NCBI GenBank assembly: GCA_002786025.1
Contig: NHNW01000033.1
Coordinates: 124,001-188,000, forward strand
Length of the DNA: 64,000 nucleotides
Source of the DNA: Zasmidium citrigriseum
Lineage: Eukaryota > Ascomycota > Dothideomycetes > Mycosphaerellales > Mycosphaerellaceae
Direction: 5' to 3'
Shown: one piece after another, positions 34,466 through 47,469 of the stretch
Layout of the letters: the number at the start of each line of letters is the position of its first letter
How positions within the stretch are numbered: position 1 is the stretch's first letter
Notes under the pieces: model-generated
The model's database searches: none
Told to the model about the DNA's origin: nothing
Seen by the model: the letters and a program-made list of their open reading frames with translations, nothing else
Position numbers and translations under genes: made by a program

Positions 34466-35372
34466 TCATTCCTTCTTCTCCCCCTCCTCCTCCGCCAACC
34501 TCCGATAAAACTCCCTCCCCTGCCTCTCAAAAGCCCTCATCTTCTCCACATCCTGCAACAACTCCCTATGATGCGTCCCACCAACCTGCCGTCCCTTCTG
34601 CACAGCCTCCCTCCCAAACATCCTCTCCTCCCACGCCTTCAGTGCCGGGAACTCATCAAGTGGCGAAACAGGATGCGGCTCGCCACCCAGACTCCACCTG
34701 GCCACCGTTACCCAGGGCCAAGTCGCGATATCCGCGATCGTGCATTTGTTCCCGACGAGGTAGTCTGTTTTGGAAGTAGAAAGGTGGTTTTCGAGGACGG
34801 AGTAGAGACGCCGGGTTTCGTTTTGGTAGCGTTTTATGGCGTATGAGCTGTGGTCGGAGGAGTTGATGTTGTAGCGGAAGAAGTGGTTTGCTTGGCCTTG
34901 CACTATGCGTTTTCGTCGTGATCAGTCCGGGGTTTGGTTGGAGGGGGTTAGTGAAGTGTCGTACTCGGTCCCACGCCCGCATTTTGGAAAAACAGCCACG
35001 AGTTCATCTCGATCCACTCTCTACTCCCGCGGGGATAGGAGATTTTGTACTCTGTGTCGTAGCGGTCGGTGAGGTATTGTAGGATACTGCCGCTCTCAAA
35101 CACACGTATCTGGTGCCCGTCGGGGTGGGTGTCGGTTATTGCGGGGATCTGTTCAAGGGGCAAATGTTGGTGATGGGTCTTGTTCAAGGATTCGGCGTGT
35201 GTACTCGGCCGTTGGGGTTGATTTCGAGGAACCAGGGTTCTTTTTGCTCGGTTTTGGTCATGTCGATTGTGTAGGGGGTGTAGGGGATCTGAAGTTCCTC
35301 GAGGGCGATGGAGATTTTTATGCCGTTGGGGCTTTGGCTGGTGTAGAGTGTTATGGGGGTTTGGGTGGACAT
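34466..35372 (-). CDS. Glutathione S-transferase, Ure2-like
   Basis: Three exons, 35372-35205, 35148-34965 and 34902-34466, give 262 residues. The N-terminal thioredoxin-fold domain has [20 protein letters not shown], the cis-Pro segment NPNGRIPAITD formed across intron 1, and [15 protein letters not shown], whose E-S pair binds the glutathione glutamyl end. The C-terminal helical domain contains [12 protein letters not shown], formed across intron 2, then [11 protein letters not shown]. This is the pattern of fungal Ure2-like/GTT enzymes that conjugate or reduce substrates with glutathione in the cytosol. The C-terminus is a Glu/Lys tail. A TATA-like run lies about 100 bases upstream. Confidence 0.93.
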
Positions 35373-35472
35373 GGTTGTTGCGTGGTGATCGTGTAAAAGT
35401 GATGTGAGAGAGAAAGTGTGCAAAAAAGAAAGCTGCTGAAGTGCCAATGTTTCTGTAGAATGATACTTCTCT

Positions 35473-35482
35473 GTATATATAG
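35473..35482 (-). promoter_or_regulatory. TATA-box-like element of the GST gene
   Basis: TATATATAGA on the plus strand (TCTATATATA on the minus) lies about 100 bases before the GST start codon, at a spacing suited to a core promoter with a short leader. Confidence 0.4.
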
Positions 35483-35641
35483 ACGCCAGGAGCGTTGCTC
35501 AATGGACCGTCTGATACCTGGAATTTGTAAATTTGGGGGCTTTGGGGGTCGCCAGAGTGGATGCAGTGCATCCTGGAGGATTGCGGCGTGCTCCTAGCTT
35601 CAGCAAGTGGACGACAGGTCATTGTATGCCGATCTTTGGTC

Positions 35642-35671
35642 ATCAAAACATTGATGATCAAAACATTGATG
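35642..35671. repeat. Tandem 15-base repeat (two copies)
   Basis: ATCAAAACATTGATG occurs twice head to tail, at 35642-35656 and 35657-35671. Each copy contains the small palindrome-like CATTGATG/ATCAA arrangement. It sits about 270 bases upstream of the GST start codon. Confidence 0.8.
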
Positions 35672-36664
35672 AAGGAATATAAACATGCAATTCCATCCAA
35701 GAAGACGCAAGAAGTTGTGGAATGCCGCAACGTGTCTTGGGAGAACAAGACTCCGGTACGGCTGACACGCAATGCCCGTCAAATGCCGAGAAGGTCATTG
35801 ATCTGATTCAGACGAGCCCGTCGCTTTGATTGGATTTCGAGGTCGTGCAGAGGCGATTGTGGCTGGACTTTGATGAGGAGAAGTCTGTGTTCTTGCCAAG
35901 GGAACCCAGCAATTCCAGAAGTGGCTTCCATCTCGGCGCCGCGGAGAGCACAGGCCGGTCTTTCTCTTCTCGAAGTCGCTGTCGTGAGGCATTTTCACGA
36001 CCCGTTATCACACGACAGGAACATGTGCTGTGAGAAGAGGTCGCTCTTCGGCGACAGATATCCGCGCTCGCTCTGCGACCAGACGTCAGGTAATCTTTCC
36101 ATTCATTCACCAACAAAGTTTGATGTTGCCGCTCGGCCCGACTAGCCCGAACGCATGAGAGCTGGGATGAGCTCCAACGCCCATGTGCCCAGCCTTGTCG
36201 TGTCTCCTCACATCCAGACAATGGAACAAGAGAAAGCCAGACCAATGGAGAAGAACTCAGGTGCATCGCTGCCATCATATACCCTGACATTGAGAGGATA
36301 CAACGCCTCGATCAAGCTTCTCAAGAAGATGACCACTACCCGGCCGGTTCCTGGGAGATTGGAGCTCACCTGTGAGCACGACCGTAAACACCGCAGGACG
36401 ACGTCACACATACCGCCATTGACTCTCAATCTAAGCCTTCTGTGGACATGAGGATTCTTGTGCGACCCCATCATTCGTTGAGCGAGGCGGAAGACCGCGG
36501 GATCCAGAGTGGAATCGAAGTGCTATGTAAGCGCCACCTGCATACCGTCAGCCGGAGGATCCGATCATATAGGTAGCTCGCGTGAGCTCTGTCGAGAAAA
36601 AATCGCAGTCCCCTCACGTCCCTCTCTCAAGGTTCCATCACTCGGAAACGTCGCTGTCGCCAGG

Positions 36665-37822
36665 ATGAAATTCACATACGCTGCCGTGCTCTCTGCGAGC
36701 GCCGCTTTGGCCCAAGTGGTGGTTGAGAATGTCGACATTGGCGTTGGCCCAGCACCGAGTGGCAACAACAGCGACTTCAACAGCGACGATTCGAGCACCA
36801 CCGCGGAGCAGACGATGCAGTTCTCGCTGTACTATCCTCCACCTGACAATGGTCCTGACGCTCCGATCTGGTCGTGGAGAATCCAGCTCAATGAAGCCGA
36901 TGCCGAAGACTCGCTCATTCCCGACGCTCGCGTCTTGAACACCGTGTACGACTTCAGCTTCCCAAATGCTGATACGCTGCCGCAAGCTGTCGCGAACGAG
37001 GCTGCGTTCCTCAACACTTCTGCATTCTGCGTCACGGTAAGAGCGAAGGACAATTCGATTGTTTGGCGAGACCGCTACTGACGTTTTGTTCTTCATCGGC
37101 AGGTCGTGGAGAGTCTTTTCCCCTCGAACGTCGTGAACAAGTGGGATGAGGACAGCCTCAGTATGTTGGCCTTTGGATGAACCTGCTCTGAACAAGTACT
37201 GACTCTGCGATTGAAGGCAACGGCAGCGAAGAGGAGAGCTGTCAAACACCTTTGCGAAAGCGTTGCTTGGATGCAATTCGCGACAGGTGGGAGTCTTCCG
37301 AGCCCGATGAGAATGGATGCCGTGGCTCAGATCTGGACCTCTCTCACGTTAGGCAATGTGAGTGGGCGTTCGACTCTGGATACCAGGCCTCAACCTACAG
37401 TGAGTATTAGCCATTGAACACGGGTTTGGGAGGAAATTTGCTCATGCTCTTCAGACTTGGTTGGCAACCAGTCTCGCGAGGATAACAGCTCTTTCCCAAT
37501 CCGCAGCGGTGCCGGATTCACTCACATTACCTCGCCCCCCTACGATGGTTCCAACAGGACCTGGTTCCAGCAAGAGGACTTGCGCATGCACATGATCATC
37601 ATCGACTCTGGTATGACCGTTCGACTCCAGCTGGATGAAGGCACATATGCTGACTGTTGAACAGGCTCCACCTTCGAGCCTCTCTGCATGAGAGTGAACT
37701 CTTCGGTCGACGCGGAGGGTATCGCCACCGGAGCCGCAGATAGCGCTGCCAGCATGGGCGTCAGCTTCAATTCGTGGACTCTCTTGGCCGCCGGCTTTGT
37801 CGCCCTTGCCTACGCCCTCTAA
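36665..37822 (+). CDS. Secreted, probably GPI-anchored protein
   Basis: Five exons, 36665-37036, 37103-37160, 37217-37399, 37455-37610 and 37665-37822, splice without a frame break into 308 residues. The start is a signal peptide (KFTYAAVLSASAALAQ). The ectodomain has several N-glycosylation sites (NTS, NGS, NQS, NSS, NRT), about seven cysteines and an RKRC stretch. The C-terminus ends in a hydrophobic segment (FNSWTLLAAGFVALAYAL) after small residues, as for GPI attachment. I do not recognise the family. The gene is the last intact one before the RIP block, about 500 bases away. The small exon 2 (58 bases) would be easy to miss in automatic annotation. Confidence 0.78.
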
Positions 37823-38324
37823 GAATTCGCCACGCCAGCCTGAAAACGCCGAGAAATGTGCCAGCCCAGTGAGGAGAATGGACGAAGAGACATAGAGAAA
37901 CGGACGAGGTGCGAAAAACTTGGAAAGAAAGGACTGTACAGTAATGAAAACATACGCCAGCGATGTTGACATTTCATGACGTGCGGGCTGATCCAGCCGC
38001 CACTTAATGATAGAAAACCTGAATATACCAGCTACCAGCTACGGCCCTTGCATGAGCTCTGCGACTTTGCTTTTGATCAATGCTGGAGGAACATGTTCTT
38101 GAACGAAATCCAATCTCTGCAAGCACGTGGGAAAGATATGCAATCTCTGCTCGTTGCTCGCATAACAGTCGTGCATTAGATGCGCGTGACACTTTGGACC
38201 AAGTCAGGACTAGCAGCAGTTCGTCAGACAGACTATTACCATATCGGATATTTCGTGCCCACCCTCGGCGGGAGCCGCTAAGCCGCGTTCCCACCTTACG
38301 CGCCTAAATTTGTATGTAAACACG
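37823..38324. other. Gene-free transition to the RIP block
   Basis: About 500 bases of ordinary composition with many CA and TG dinucleotides, including the 3' end of the previous gene. The change to CA/TG-free sequence occurs abruptly near 38,325. Confidence 0.6.
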
Positions 38325-38399
38325 GGATTTACGCGTTCTTTCTCCTACCTACCTTTATATATTATCTTATAGTATTATCTATAGTTAAGAGTAATACTA

Positions 38400-40130
38400 T
38401 ACTACGCTCTACTACTACGCTAGTAGCTACTACGCCTACTAGAGTAACTTGCCGCGCTATTAAAGAGTCTAAGAAGGTTAAGGCTAATAAGTCTACTACT
38501 ACTACTATTACTACTACTACTACTACTACTACTAAGACTACTACTACTTAGAAGAGGAAGTAGAGTATAATATCTAAAGGTAGTCTAGTAAAGAAGTAGC
38601 GTATAACTTAGAAGAAGTAGGCTAAGAAGCTAGTACGGCTAATTAAGATCTTAAGTAACGTTTCTAGCTTAGATATTAATAATAATAAGTTACTAAATAC
38701 TTTAATAGGTCTAAAGAAGTATAGTATTAATAATAAGGAAGAAGTAGATACTAAGAATAAGGATAAAGAGGCTAAACTTAAGCGTAAGGTGCCTCTAAAA
38801 TAGCTAGACTATACATATAGGGTTTAGTTTCGTATTATCTATAGTAAGAAGGATTTAGAGATAGACGCTCTACCTCGTAGCTATCGATCTAAGCTCTTTA
38901 ACTATTAGAAGACGTTTAAATAGTTTATAGAGAACTAGTAGTATATAGATAATAATATCTAGCGATATCTTAGTAATAATAATAAGGTAATTATCTTATA
39001 TAATAGCTAGCTTTAGAACTATTAGTTTTAGACCTATATACCCTTTAATAATAAGGAGGGTTCGTAGAATATAATAGATACTATCTTTAACGTTAGAGAC
39101 TACCTAGACAACTACTATAATAGTAATAAGAAGAAGCTAGTATTTTTTATTAACTAGTATATTATAGATAACTACCTACCTACTATACCTACTCGTTATT
39201 AATAAAGTAAGCCTACTAGCTTTTAAGCTCGTAATACTACTATATAGTAGTAACTAGACGACCTTTAGTAGCGTAGAAACAAGCGATTATTACTAATCGA
39301 TAAAGATAGAGTAGCTAGTAGAAACTTAATAGATAAGGACGACGATAGTAACCTATAGAACGCTATTAAGAGGAGGTAGCTATATAAGAATTAGAAGTAT
39401 AGATAGTATAGGTAATACTACTTCTTTAATAGCTTAAATACCTCTAAGAATTATATTAATATCTTTAATAAAGTCGCTTATAAGTAGGTAAAAGCTATAT
39501 CTAATAATCTAAAAGTAGTTAAGAATCTAGATACTACCCTAGTTACTCGAATATAGTAATATAAGCTCTATAGTAGTAGTAATTACCCTAGTAACCCTTT
39601 TAAGAGTAGTAGAGCTAGTATAGTAGTAGCTTATAATCTACCTATTATCTAATACTTCTATAATAATAGGCCTAGCTATATTCGAGCTAATAGCGATATT
39701 AACTATATCTTGTCTAGTCTACTAGCTATCGTCCTTAATAGCTCGTAACTAGATAATACTATTAACCCTTAATATAACGTAAAGATATTCTTCTACTAGC
39801 TTAGTATACGTAGATATTAGCTATAAAGGATAGATAACTTAAAGAAGATTAAGACTAAGCTACTTAATACGGACTATCTACTTAAGACTATAATAAAGAC
39901 GTCGTTTAAGAAGTAGGTATAGTATAGCTTTTATAAGGGGTAGTAGGAATATTTTAAGAAGTTCTATAAGAGGTATAAGCGTAAGGAAACGTTTAAAATA
40001 GCTAGCTTTATCGAATTTTTATATAATATATAACTATTAGATAGAGTTACTTAGACTTAGAGGAGTCTTAGTAATATATATAGTATTACTCTAGAGTTTA
40101 GTATAATTTTACTATGCCTTAGTATTTATC
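38400..40130 (+). pseudogene. RIP-degraded long reading frame, unidentified
   Basis: On the plus strand one frame can be read for about 1.7 kb with only TAG/TAA stops of the RIP type. It begins with a Thr-rich tract from a CTA/ACT run (38,493-38,550). It continues with Lys/Asp/Asn-rich text and later YYLPTIPTRYQ-like and SRNLIDKDDDSNL-like stretches. The persistence of one frame over this length, with amino-acid-like composition, supports a former protein gene. I cannot assign a family; a transposon-associated or repeated host gene is likely because RIP acts on duplicated DNA. Confidence 0.5.
38493..38550. repeat. CTA/ACT trinucleotide run
   Basis: An imperfect run of ACT triplets interrupted by ATT and AAG. 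Within the degraded plus-strand frame it reads as a poly-threonine tract, so it may be the RIP product of an older Thr or Gln codon repeat. Confidence 0.7.
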
Positions 40131-42500
40131 TAGAGGAGAGTAGTCGATTATAAAGCTATACTATCCTACTAAGACGTCGAATCTAAGAAATCTAAGCTAG
40201 CTTAGGTAGATTTATTCTATAAGCTTAGCTTTAAAGCTAGAATATAGCCTAATTTCTTATACTAGTAATTACGTTATAACTACTTATTTATTTTCTATAG
40301 TTGTTTTTTTATATATAAGTATATATACGTATATATATATATATCTACTTTCTTTAATAAAAGGTAGTATAGTTAGTATACGATTAATAGTCTAGCTAAT
40401 CTTAGCGTATTCTAAGCTTAAAGCTTAGTAGGATTTATAATACTATTAGCTTCTTAAAATATCCCTTCTACTCTATCTATATACCCCTAACTACTATAAA
40501 CGGGCTTAGAATTGCCTTAGCTATACTTAATATACCGAATTTAGGTATAAGAAGTACGTAGGCTATAATACCTAATCTAGAATTAACCTCTAAATAGCTA
40601 GAAAAGTAGTTTATAAGAGATTAAGAGATTCTAGATAGTAATAGCTTAGATATAACTACTATATCTATCTATATATAATATACCTATAATACTAATAATT
40701 TAGACTATTAGTATATACGTTATTATTATCCTTCTTAACCTTTACTACTATTCTAGTAGGAGATCCTATTAGCCTACCTTAGGCTATAACGGGTTACCTA
40801 ACCTTCTTTAAGCTCGGCTTTTCTAAGCTTCTTCTTTATAGATAGCTCGATATTTATAGCTATACGGCCTATAGGTTATATATACTACTTCGAGCCTTCT
40901 ATAGCGTTTTAAGATAGGCTAAAGGGGGTACCCTTTACTAAAGGCTCTAATTTTAGAGCGTTTCTTCGAGCCGCTAGCTAGTTTAGCTACTACTACTACG
41001 GGTATTACCTCCTAGAGCCGAGCCTAGGCCCTACTACATTTATAGTAGTTAGTACGAGGGGCGTTTAAGCTAACTAGGTAGTAGAAAGGCGATAGAACCG
41101 TCTAGCTAGGCGCTAGCGATAGATCTATTAAACTATACGTTAAATATACTAAGTAGGCCTTAGGAAGGCCTACTAAACTATTAAGATAGGCCTAGATAGC
41201 TACGTAGTAATTACATAATTAAGAATCTACGAGACGGGCCTATTAAGTTACCGTAAAGCTAAGTTTAAAGTTAAAAAATCTAAGTTTACGCGCTCGACTA
41301 TAGTTACAACCCCTATAGATTAGTATTCGATAGTAGGGACGCCTACTACTAATTCCCTAGTATCTAAGAACCTCTCGTAACGACTATAATCCTACCGTCT
41401 ACCGTCGACGACGTTAAGAATAAGAATCTCGAGAAGAAGCTATTTTATAGCTACTATATACCTTAAGTTAGGCCCTCTAAAGCGCTCTATTATTTCTAGC
41501 TAAATCCTAGGATTTTAACGCTTCTTTACGCGCTACGCGAAGGACTACGTAAAAGTAGTATCGCCGCTACGTATATACCGCTATAAAGTACTTAGCCTTA
41601 GGTATTAAAACCTAAGGTTTTCTAGACCCCTATATCCTCTCTTTTCGAAGAGGGTATAGCTCTAATCCTAAAAATACTAAGAACTACGAGATTAGAAGGT
41701 ATTTATTAAAGCTCTATACTCGCCTATAGAGCCTAGCTAACTTACTCCTTACTAGCAAGGCCTTCTACTAGAACTAGAGCTATTAGGTAGGTATAGTAAT
41801 AAACTTTACCTCTTAAGGCCTACTAATTTAGTATAACGAAACCTATACCTTTCCCGATTTAGAAGGAGCGATAGGGCTTTTCGGAGGTTTAAGGCTTCTA
41901 ATTCTCTTTAATAGGGCCTATACCCTCCTTACTACTCTACTACTCCTTTACTAACGATTCCGAAGGAGACTATAAGCGAATCCTCGATATACTAGCTATC
42001 GCTTACCTTTAGAGCCTACCTCGAACCTCTTCCTTTCCCTCTACCCTTTACTACTTACTACCTACCTTCTACTACTCCTTTCTATACTAGATCTTACCTA
42101 TATACCTCTCCGCTATATTCTCTCGACTCTCTACCCTTCCTACTTCCTACTAGTAGAGTAGGAATTAAGCTTTCTAGATAGCTTACCGTCTAGCTAAGAT
42201 ATAAACTAAGACTCTACTACTAGGGATTAAGAGCTCTTATAGATCTAATATTAGTAAAGGAACGCTACTATTACTATAGGTATTAACGCTAACCCTCTTA
42301 ACTTTTAGCCCTACGAGCCTACTACTAAACTAGGTATAAACCTCGATAATAAAGAGGCTAGCTCTAGCGAGTACGTATCCTTAGCGGTTAATTCTAAAGA
42401 CTAGGCTCCCTACCTAATAGCTAATTATCGAAGAACTATACCTAATAGTACGGATCTATAGAACTCTACTCTAAGTATTATTATTTAAGCCTTAGTAGCG
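40131..42500. other. RIP-mutated sequence without recognisable frame
   Basis: About 2.4 kb left of the Ty3/Gypsy gag. It includes an AT-rich run with TATATA repeats near 40,310-40,345. The left LTR of the element should lie here, but I could not match it to a copy on the right side by eye. Confidence 0.4.
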
Positions 42501-42569
42501 GATCTACTACGTTTCTTCTATAAAGCTACTACGGGTTAGGCTTCTACTCGTAGCTCTTCTAAGATATAT

Positions 42570-43270
42570 CCTCTACCTAGTAAAAAGGATATCCCTTAGT
42601 TTAAGGGCGATAATACTACCCGCTTTATCGAACGTATAGAAGAAGAAGTCTTCCCTATATACTACCCTAACGCTACGGATAAGAAGAAAGTATCCTTATT
42701 CGTTAAATATACTATCTAAGAATAGTAATAAGTCTTTAAGTCGCTTAATAGGTATAACCCCGTTAACCTCCCTATTTTTAAGAAGTCTATTAAGCGCTTT
42801 TACGTAGATAAAGATATTAATGCTTAGATAAAGACTCGAGACTTCCTATATACGCTTAGCGAGAGGAAGTACCCTAACCTTAAGAGCCTCGAACTTAGCC
42901 TAAGCTACTATAAGATATATAAGTAATAGGTCGCTAACTATAATAGCTATACTAAGACCTACTACCTTCTTAAGATAATCTAGTCTTATCTAGTTGTTTA
43001 AGAATATATTATAGAGAAGTACGAGATTAACCCGAACGAGTCTAGTTCCTTCTCGTACTTCGATAGGGTATACTAGATAGCTATTAAGAAGGTTAGGCTT
43101 ATCCGAGGTACCGATTAGTTCGCTAGTAAGGAACCTCTTCCGAGTATATCTATTATTTAAGACAAGCTCTTTATAGACGCTAAAGCTAGATCTAAGGGCT
43201 AACGGTTAAAGGATTCTAAGGCTAAGACGATTAGTAAGTATATTAACGGCGAGCTAACTAAGTAAATGTA
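42570..43270 (+). pseudogene. Degraded gag of the Ty3/Gypsy element
   Basis: The frame through 42,594 reads as a retrotransposon gag: a FKGDN-like opening followed by TRFIERIEEEV, FVKYTI, then IKTRDFLYTLSERKYPNL. Stops inside are TAG or TAA. Further right, near 43.3-43.7 kb, the text is Asn-rich and could be the nucleocapsid end, but an intact zinc knuckle cannot be read. Confidence 0.65.
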
Positions 43271-45199
43271 TAAGATAGCCCTAGCTATAACGAACATAGT
43301 AGAAAGCTAATCTAGAAGGTATTAAACTAAGCCTCTAGTTATCTACGCTTATACTAGTAACTTCCCTTAGAACGGAGGAAATAATAATAATAGTACCTAG
43401 AACTATAGATAAGCCTCTACTAATACTAGAGGACGTTACTATTACTTCTACTATAATCCTTCCTACCTTAAAGCTAACTATATTATTTAGAATTACTAGA
43501 TTCGCTCTAGCTACCTTAATAATAATAATAACGACTATAAGTAGTACTTTAGTCGCTAGAACAATATTAATAAGAAGCCTATAAATCTACCCTTTAGTAC
43601 TAACCCTTAGTATCTATAGGCCTTCGTACTATAGAAGAAGCTCCGTATTAAACTTAATAAGCCTAAGTTAGAATATACCCCTAATAGAAACTCTTAGTTT
43701 AAGTAGGTACTACTACTATAGCTCCGCTTTAGTAGGGATATATCTAACGTCGCCTCGGTTCTATATAAGCTAAATAATAATAGTAACTAGGCTAACCTAG
43801 ACTATAAGCTACCTTCCGTTACGAACGTTCCTAAGAAGACTCCGCGCTAGCTAGCTAATAAAGAAGCTATAGCTAACTTTACTATATAGAATTAAGCTAT
43901 AGGATCTTTAGCTAACTCTAATAGCGCTATTAACGCCCGCGCTACTTAGGTTTTATCTTATTAAGACTCTTTAGAGATATAAAACTAAGTTATCGGAGAA
44001 GTTACGCTTATATCTAACCTTCTAGTAGTCGCTACTTACTCCTTCGAGCTTAGCTATAGGTAAGAGTATAGCTTCGAAGAGACTAAGGGTAATAAAGTAG
44101 ATAGCTAGTATAGAGTATATAATAATATAGCTATACGCGTCTATACTAGTAATATAGAAGCTATTAAGAAACCTCTACGTATTCTTCGAGGAGTTAAGAC
44201 GCCTAGTAAAGCTCTAGTTAGTATTAAGAAGGTAGCTACTACTAATAAGGAGAACGAGCTACTTACTATTAGTAACCTTACTAACGAGAGGTAAGCTACC
44301 TTATAGAGAGAAGCTACCGCCGCCCTAAGACTTCTAGTTACTACTAGTACCTCTATTACTACGTAAGGACGCTCTAATAATATTACTATAGAGAGCTAGA
44401 ATACTACTAGCCGCTCTTAGGCCTAAGGAGATTCTAATAATAATAACGATAAAGCCGAAGAGATTCCTCGTAACCCTCTAAGGAAGATACCTACTCGTAA
44501 CCTACCTATTACTAGTAAAGGAAAGCCTACTACTATATAATAAGGTATTACTATCTAGAAGATCGCCGACCTAGAGAAGGCTATTAGAGGATTTATTTAT
44601 AATAAGGTAATCTAGCTTTCTCTATACTAGGCTCTAATTCTAATACTATCGCTCTAAGAGTTCTTTACTAAGAGGGTATTAACGGATCGAGAGGACGTCT
44701 ACCGAGAACTAGCTAAGCTAGTTAGAGAAGATATTACGACCGTTACTAGTAAAGTTTATACTACTCGAGAGTATATTACTAACGCTAACGAGGCTAAGAA
44801 GATAGATAAGAAGGCTATTAGGTTCCCTACTATTCCGGTTATTACTAGTTACTTTTACGGTATTAATAGTAACGCTAGAGAGGATAGTAATAATTCCTAG
44901 GATAACTACGAAGTTAATAAGTTAATACGAGAGCTTAGCTTTAATAATAATTCGGATTCCTCTACTAGTAAAGAAGAGGAGATCCTTATCTATACTAGAG
45001 AAACTACTTACTCTCTTACTAGCGTAGTTTATTAGTTTAATAGAGGGGACGGGCTTACTATCGACGTACTTAACTTCTCTACCTCTACTAAGGAAATAAG
45101 ACTAGCTAATACTTCTAGAATATAGGCTATAGATAACGTTATTACTAGAGAGAGTCTTCTAAAGAACTATCTTAGTATTCTAAGTCTTAAGGTAGAGGC

Positions 45200-45520
45200 T
45201 CTTATTAGTACTATACGCTAAGCGCTTCTAGCTATTATCGATAAAGGATCCGAGGCGAATATTATTAGCTTCGAGTATACCCTTAAGGTAGGTATAGCTA
45301 TTATAAAGGGCATTCGCGTAAGAATGTCTAGCGCTACTAGGGATACTACTTACGTATATATCTACTAAGAAGCGCTTATTACTATATATAAGGTTACCGT
45401 TACCGTTCCCTTTATAATCTAGAATAATAAGAATACCCTAACCTTACTTAGACGCCCTTAGGCGCGTAAAGTTCGCCTAGTAAGTACTAACTATAATAAT
45501 AGATCCTAGGAAGGTAAGAT
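45200..45520 (+). pseudogene. Degraded aspartic protease domain
   Basis: In the gag frame, LLAIIDKGSEANIISFEY stands where the retropepsin motif (hydrophobic-hydrophobic-D-S/T-G-A/S) is expected, followed by strand-like text (VRMSSATRDTTYVYI). The catalytic Asp appears kept but the next residues deviate. Confidence 0.6.
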
Positions 45521-47469
45521 CTCTAGCCTTAAGATAGGTAGTTCTACCGTTAAGTTCCGCGCTATTCTACTAAGTAGACTAACTTACTATACTATCGAAT
45601 ACTAGAGTAACCCGTTAGGAAAAGCCTAAGCGAGTTCGTTACTAGTAGCGAACTCGCGTAGTTAATCCTTACCTTAACGCTAGCTAAGCTCCTTAATTTA
45701 CCTAAGTCCTTATCTTCTCTAGATCTCGACGCTCTTAAACGGCTCCCTACTTAGATCCTTTTACGATCCTTAGCTTCCTACGCTATCCCTAGCGTAGATT
45801 CTCCGTTTTCCTAGCTATATCCTAAGTAGTTTACTTAAATTTATATAAAATCCTAACCTTTTCCCTAGGATAGATAGAATCTAGAAGTACTTAATCTAGT
45901 AGTAGACTATCCTCGCGTTCTAGTAGAACTCGAATTTTAGTCCTAGCCTAGCCCTCTACTTCCTTAGCCGTATCCTAGCTTAGTCCCTAAATCTATAGAT
46001 AGTAGTTCCCTATCGAAGCCTAGATCTAGAGATATTAAGCTAATAGACTTAATTAGCGCTTTTAAATAGATTCCCGAGATTTACCTAGACTTAGGAGAAG
46101 AATATTACCTACTAAAGGTATTAGGTAAACTCTTTCTAGTATCCCTAGGAGAGAATTTAGTATAGCTATTTAACGATATCCTATAGTAGGTACTAGTAAA
46201 GGCCTATTCTCTTATAGGATCTATTATTAAGGATTTAATCTAAGAATCCTATAATACTAACTAGTCTCTCTCTAACGACGACGCTAAATTTATCGAAGAT
46301 AGTAATAGTAGAGTTTCCTATAAAGACTACTTTCTAGTCCGCCTCGAGGAGCGCGAGGTAGAAAAGGAAGAAGAGGAGGAGTTTTTCCCCTATAATAAGC
46401 TAGAGCCTTAAGACGCTATTACTAATATAAACCTTACGTAGGTATATAAAGAGCGCGAGAACCGCTTCTAGCGTAAGCGCGATACTAGTAAAAATAAAAT
46501 TATTTATATAGGTATAGTAAGAATAGACTTACCTAAACTATTCTAGTCGTAGGAGTATATTTACGAGCTAAGTATAGATCTAGCTAACCTAGAAGCCTTC
46601 TCGGATAAAGACGATAAGGTAAAGAAACCTTACCTAAAGTAGCGCCTCGAGGAGATAGAGGACTATATCGAGGAGGAGATTCTTATACTTCCTTAGGTAG
46701 ACGAAGATCTAATACGCCCTAAAAGTAAAGCTAGAAGGATAGATACTATAACGTTATTTTCCTTACTTCGCGTAGTACGCGAAGAACGGTTTAATTATAT
46801 ACTAGGTTTAACCCTATATACCTTATACCTACCTAGGTTAACTCGATACCCTAACGTCTTACCTATTAGCTAAAACGGACTATCGTCGCTAGATACTAAT
46901 ACTACTAGCTATGTCCTTCTAGACTCTAACTACCTAGAGGGACCTACTAATAGATTAATCTATATTCCCTTCGCGCTAAGGTCTTAGCCTACTACTAGAA
47001 GATTTATATAGACTAGAATCTAAAGTAAGATATTATATATATCTTACTTTAGATATACTATAAAGCTATCTCGTAATCCGGCTATTATAAGAAAGCCTCT
47101 TCCCCGAGGACTAATTATAGTCCCTATATAACTTAACGCTTTTACTATATATAAGAGAAAAGATAAGAAGGTTAGACCTATATCTACTCCTATATCCGAC
47201 TTAGAAACTATACTAGTATATAGTAATATTAACTAGAAGAAGGATTACTTAGTAAAGGAAGCCGCTATACTACTAGGGACTAGCCTATATAACAATATCT
47301 TCCTTATTAAGAAGTTCTCTAATATCCCTCGTAGAGAGAGACTTACGTAAGAAAGACTTAGTAGTATTAAGCCTAGTATTAACCTTACCGATAAAGAAAT
47401 AGACCTATTTAGGGAGATACTCTTTAACTATAAGAATACTCTATCTTAGACCTTTAGCGAGATTAGGTA

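Larger units (their letters stand above)
35373..36664. other. Gene-free region between GST and the next gene
   Basis: About 1.3 kb. It shows a perfect 7+1+7 inverted repeat at 35559-35573 and a tandem 15-base repeat at 35642-35671. Short frames on both strands are not supported. The two flanking genes diverge, so this is the regulatory space for both. Confidence 0.45.

Noticed and set aside
38493..38550. CRISPR-like or telomeric array
   Set aside because: The repeat is a simple ACT/CTA run without spacers and is not TTAGGG-type. No CRISPR or telomere array is present in the window.
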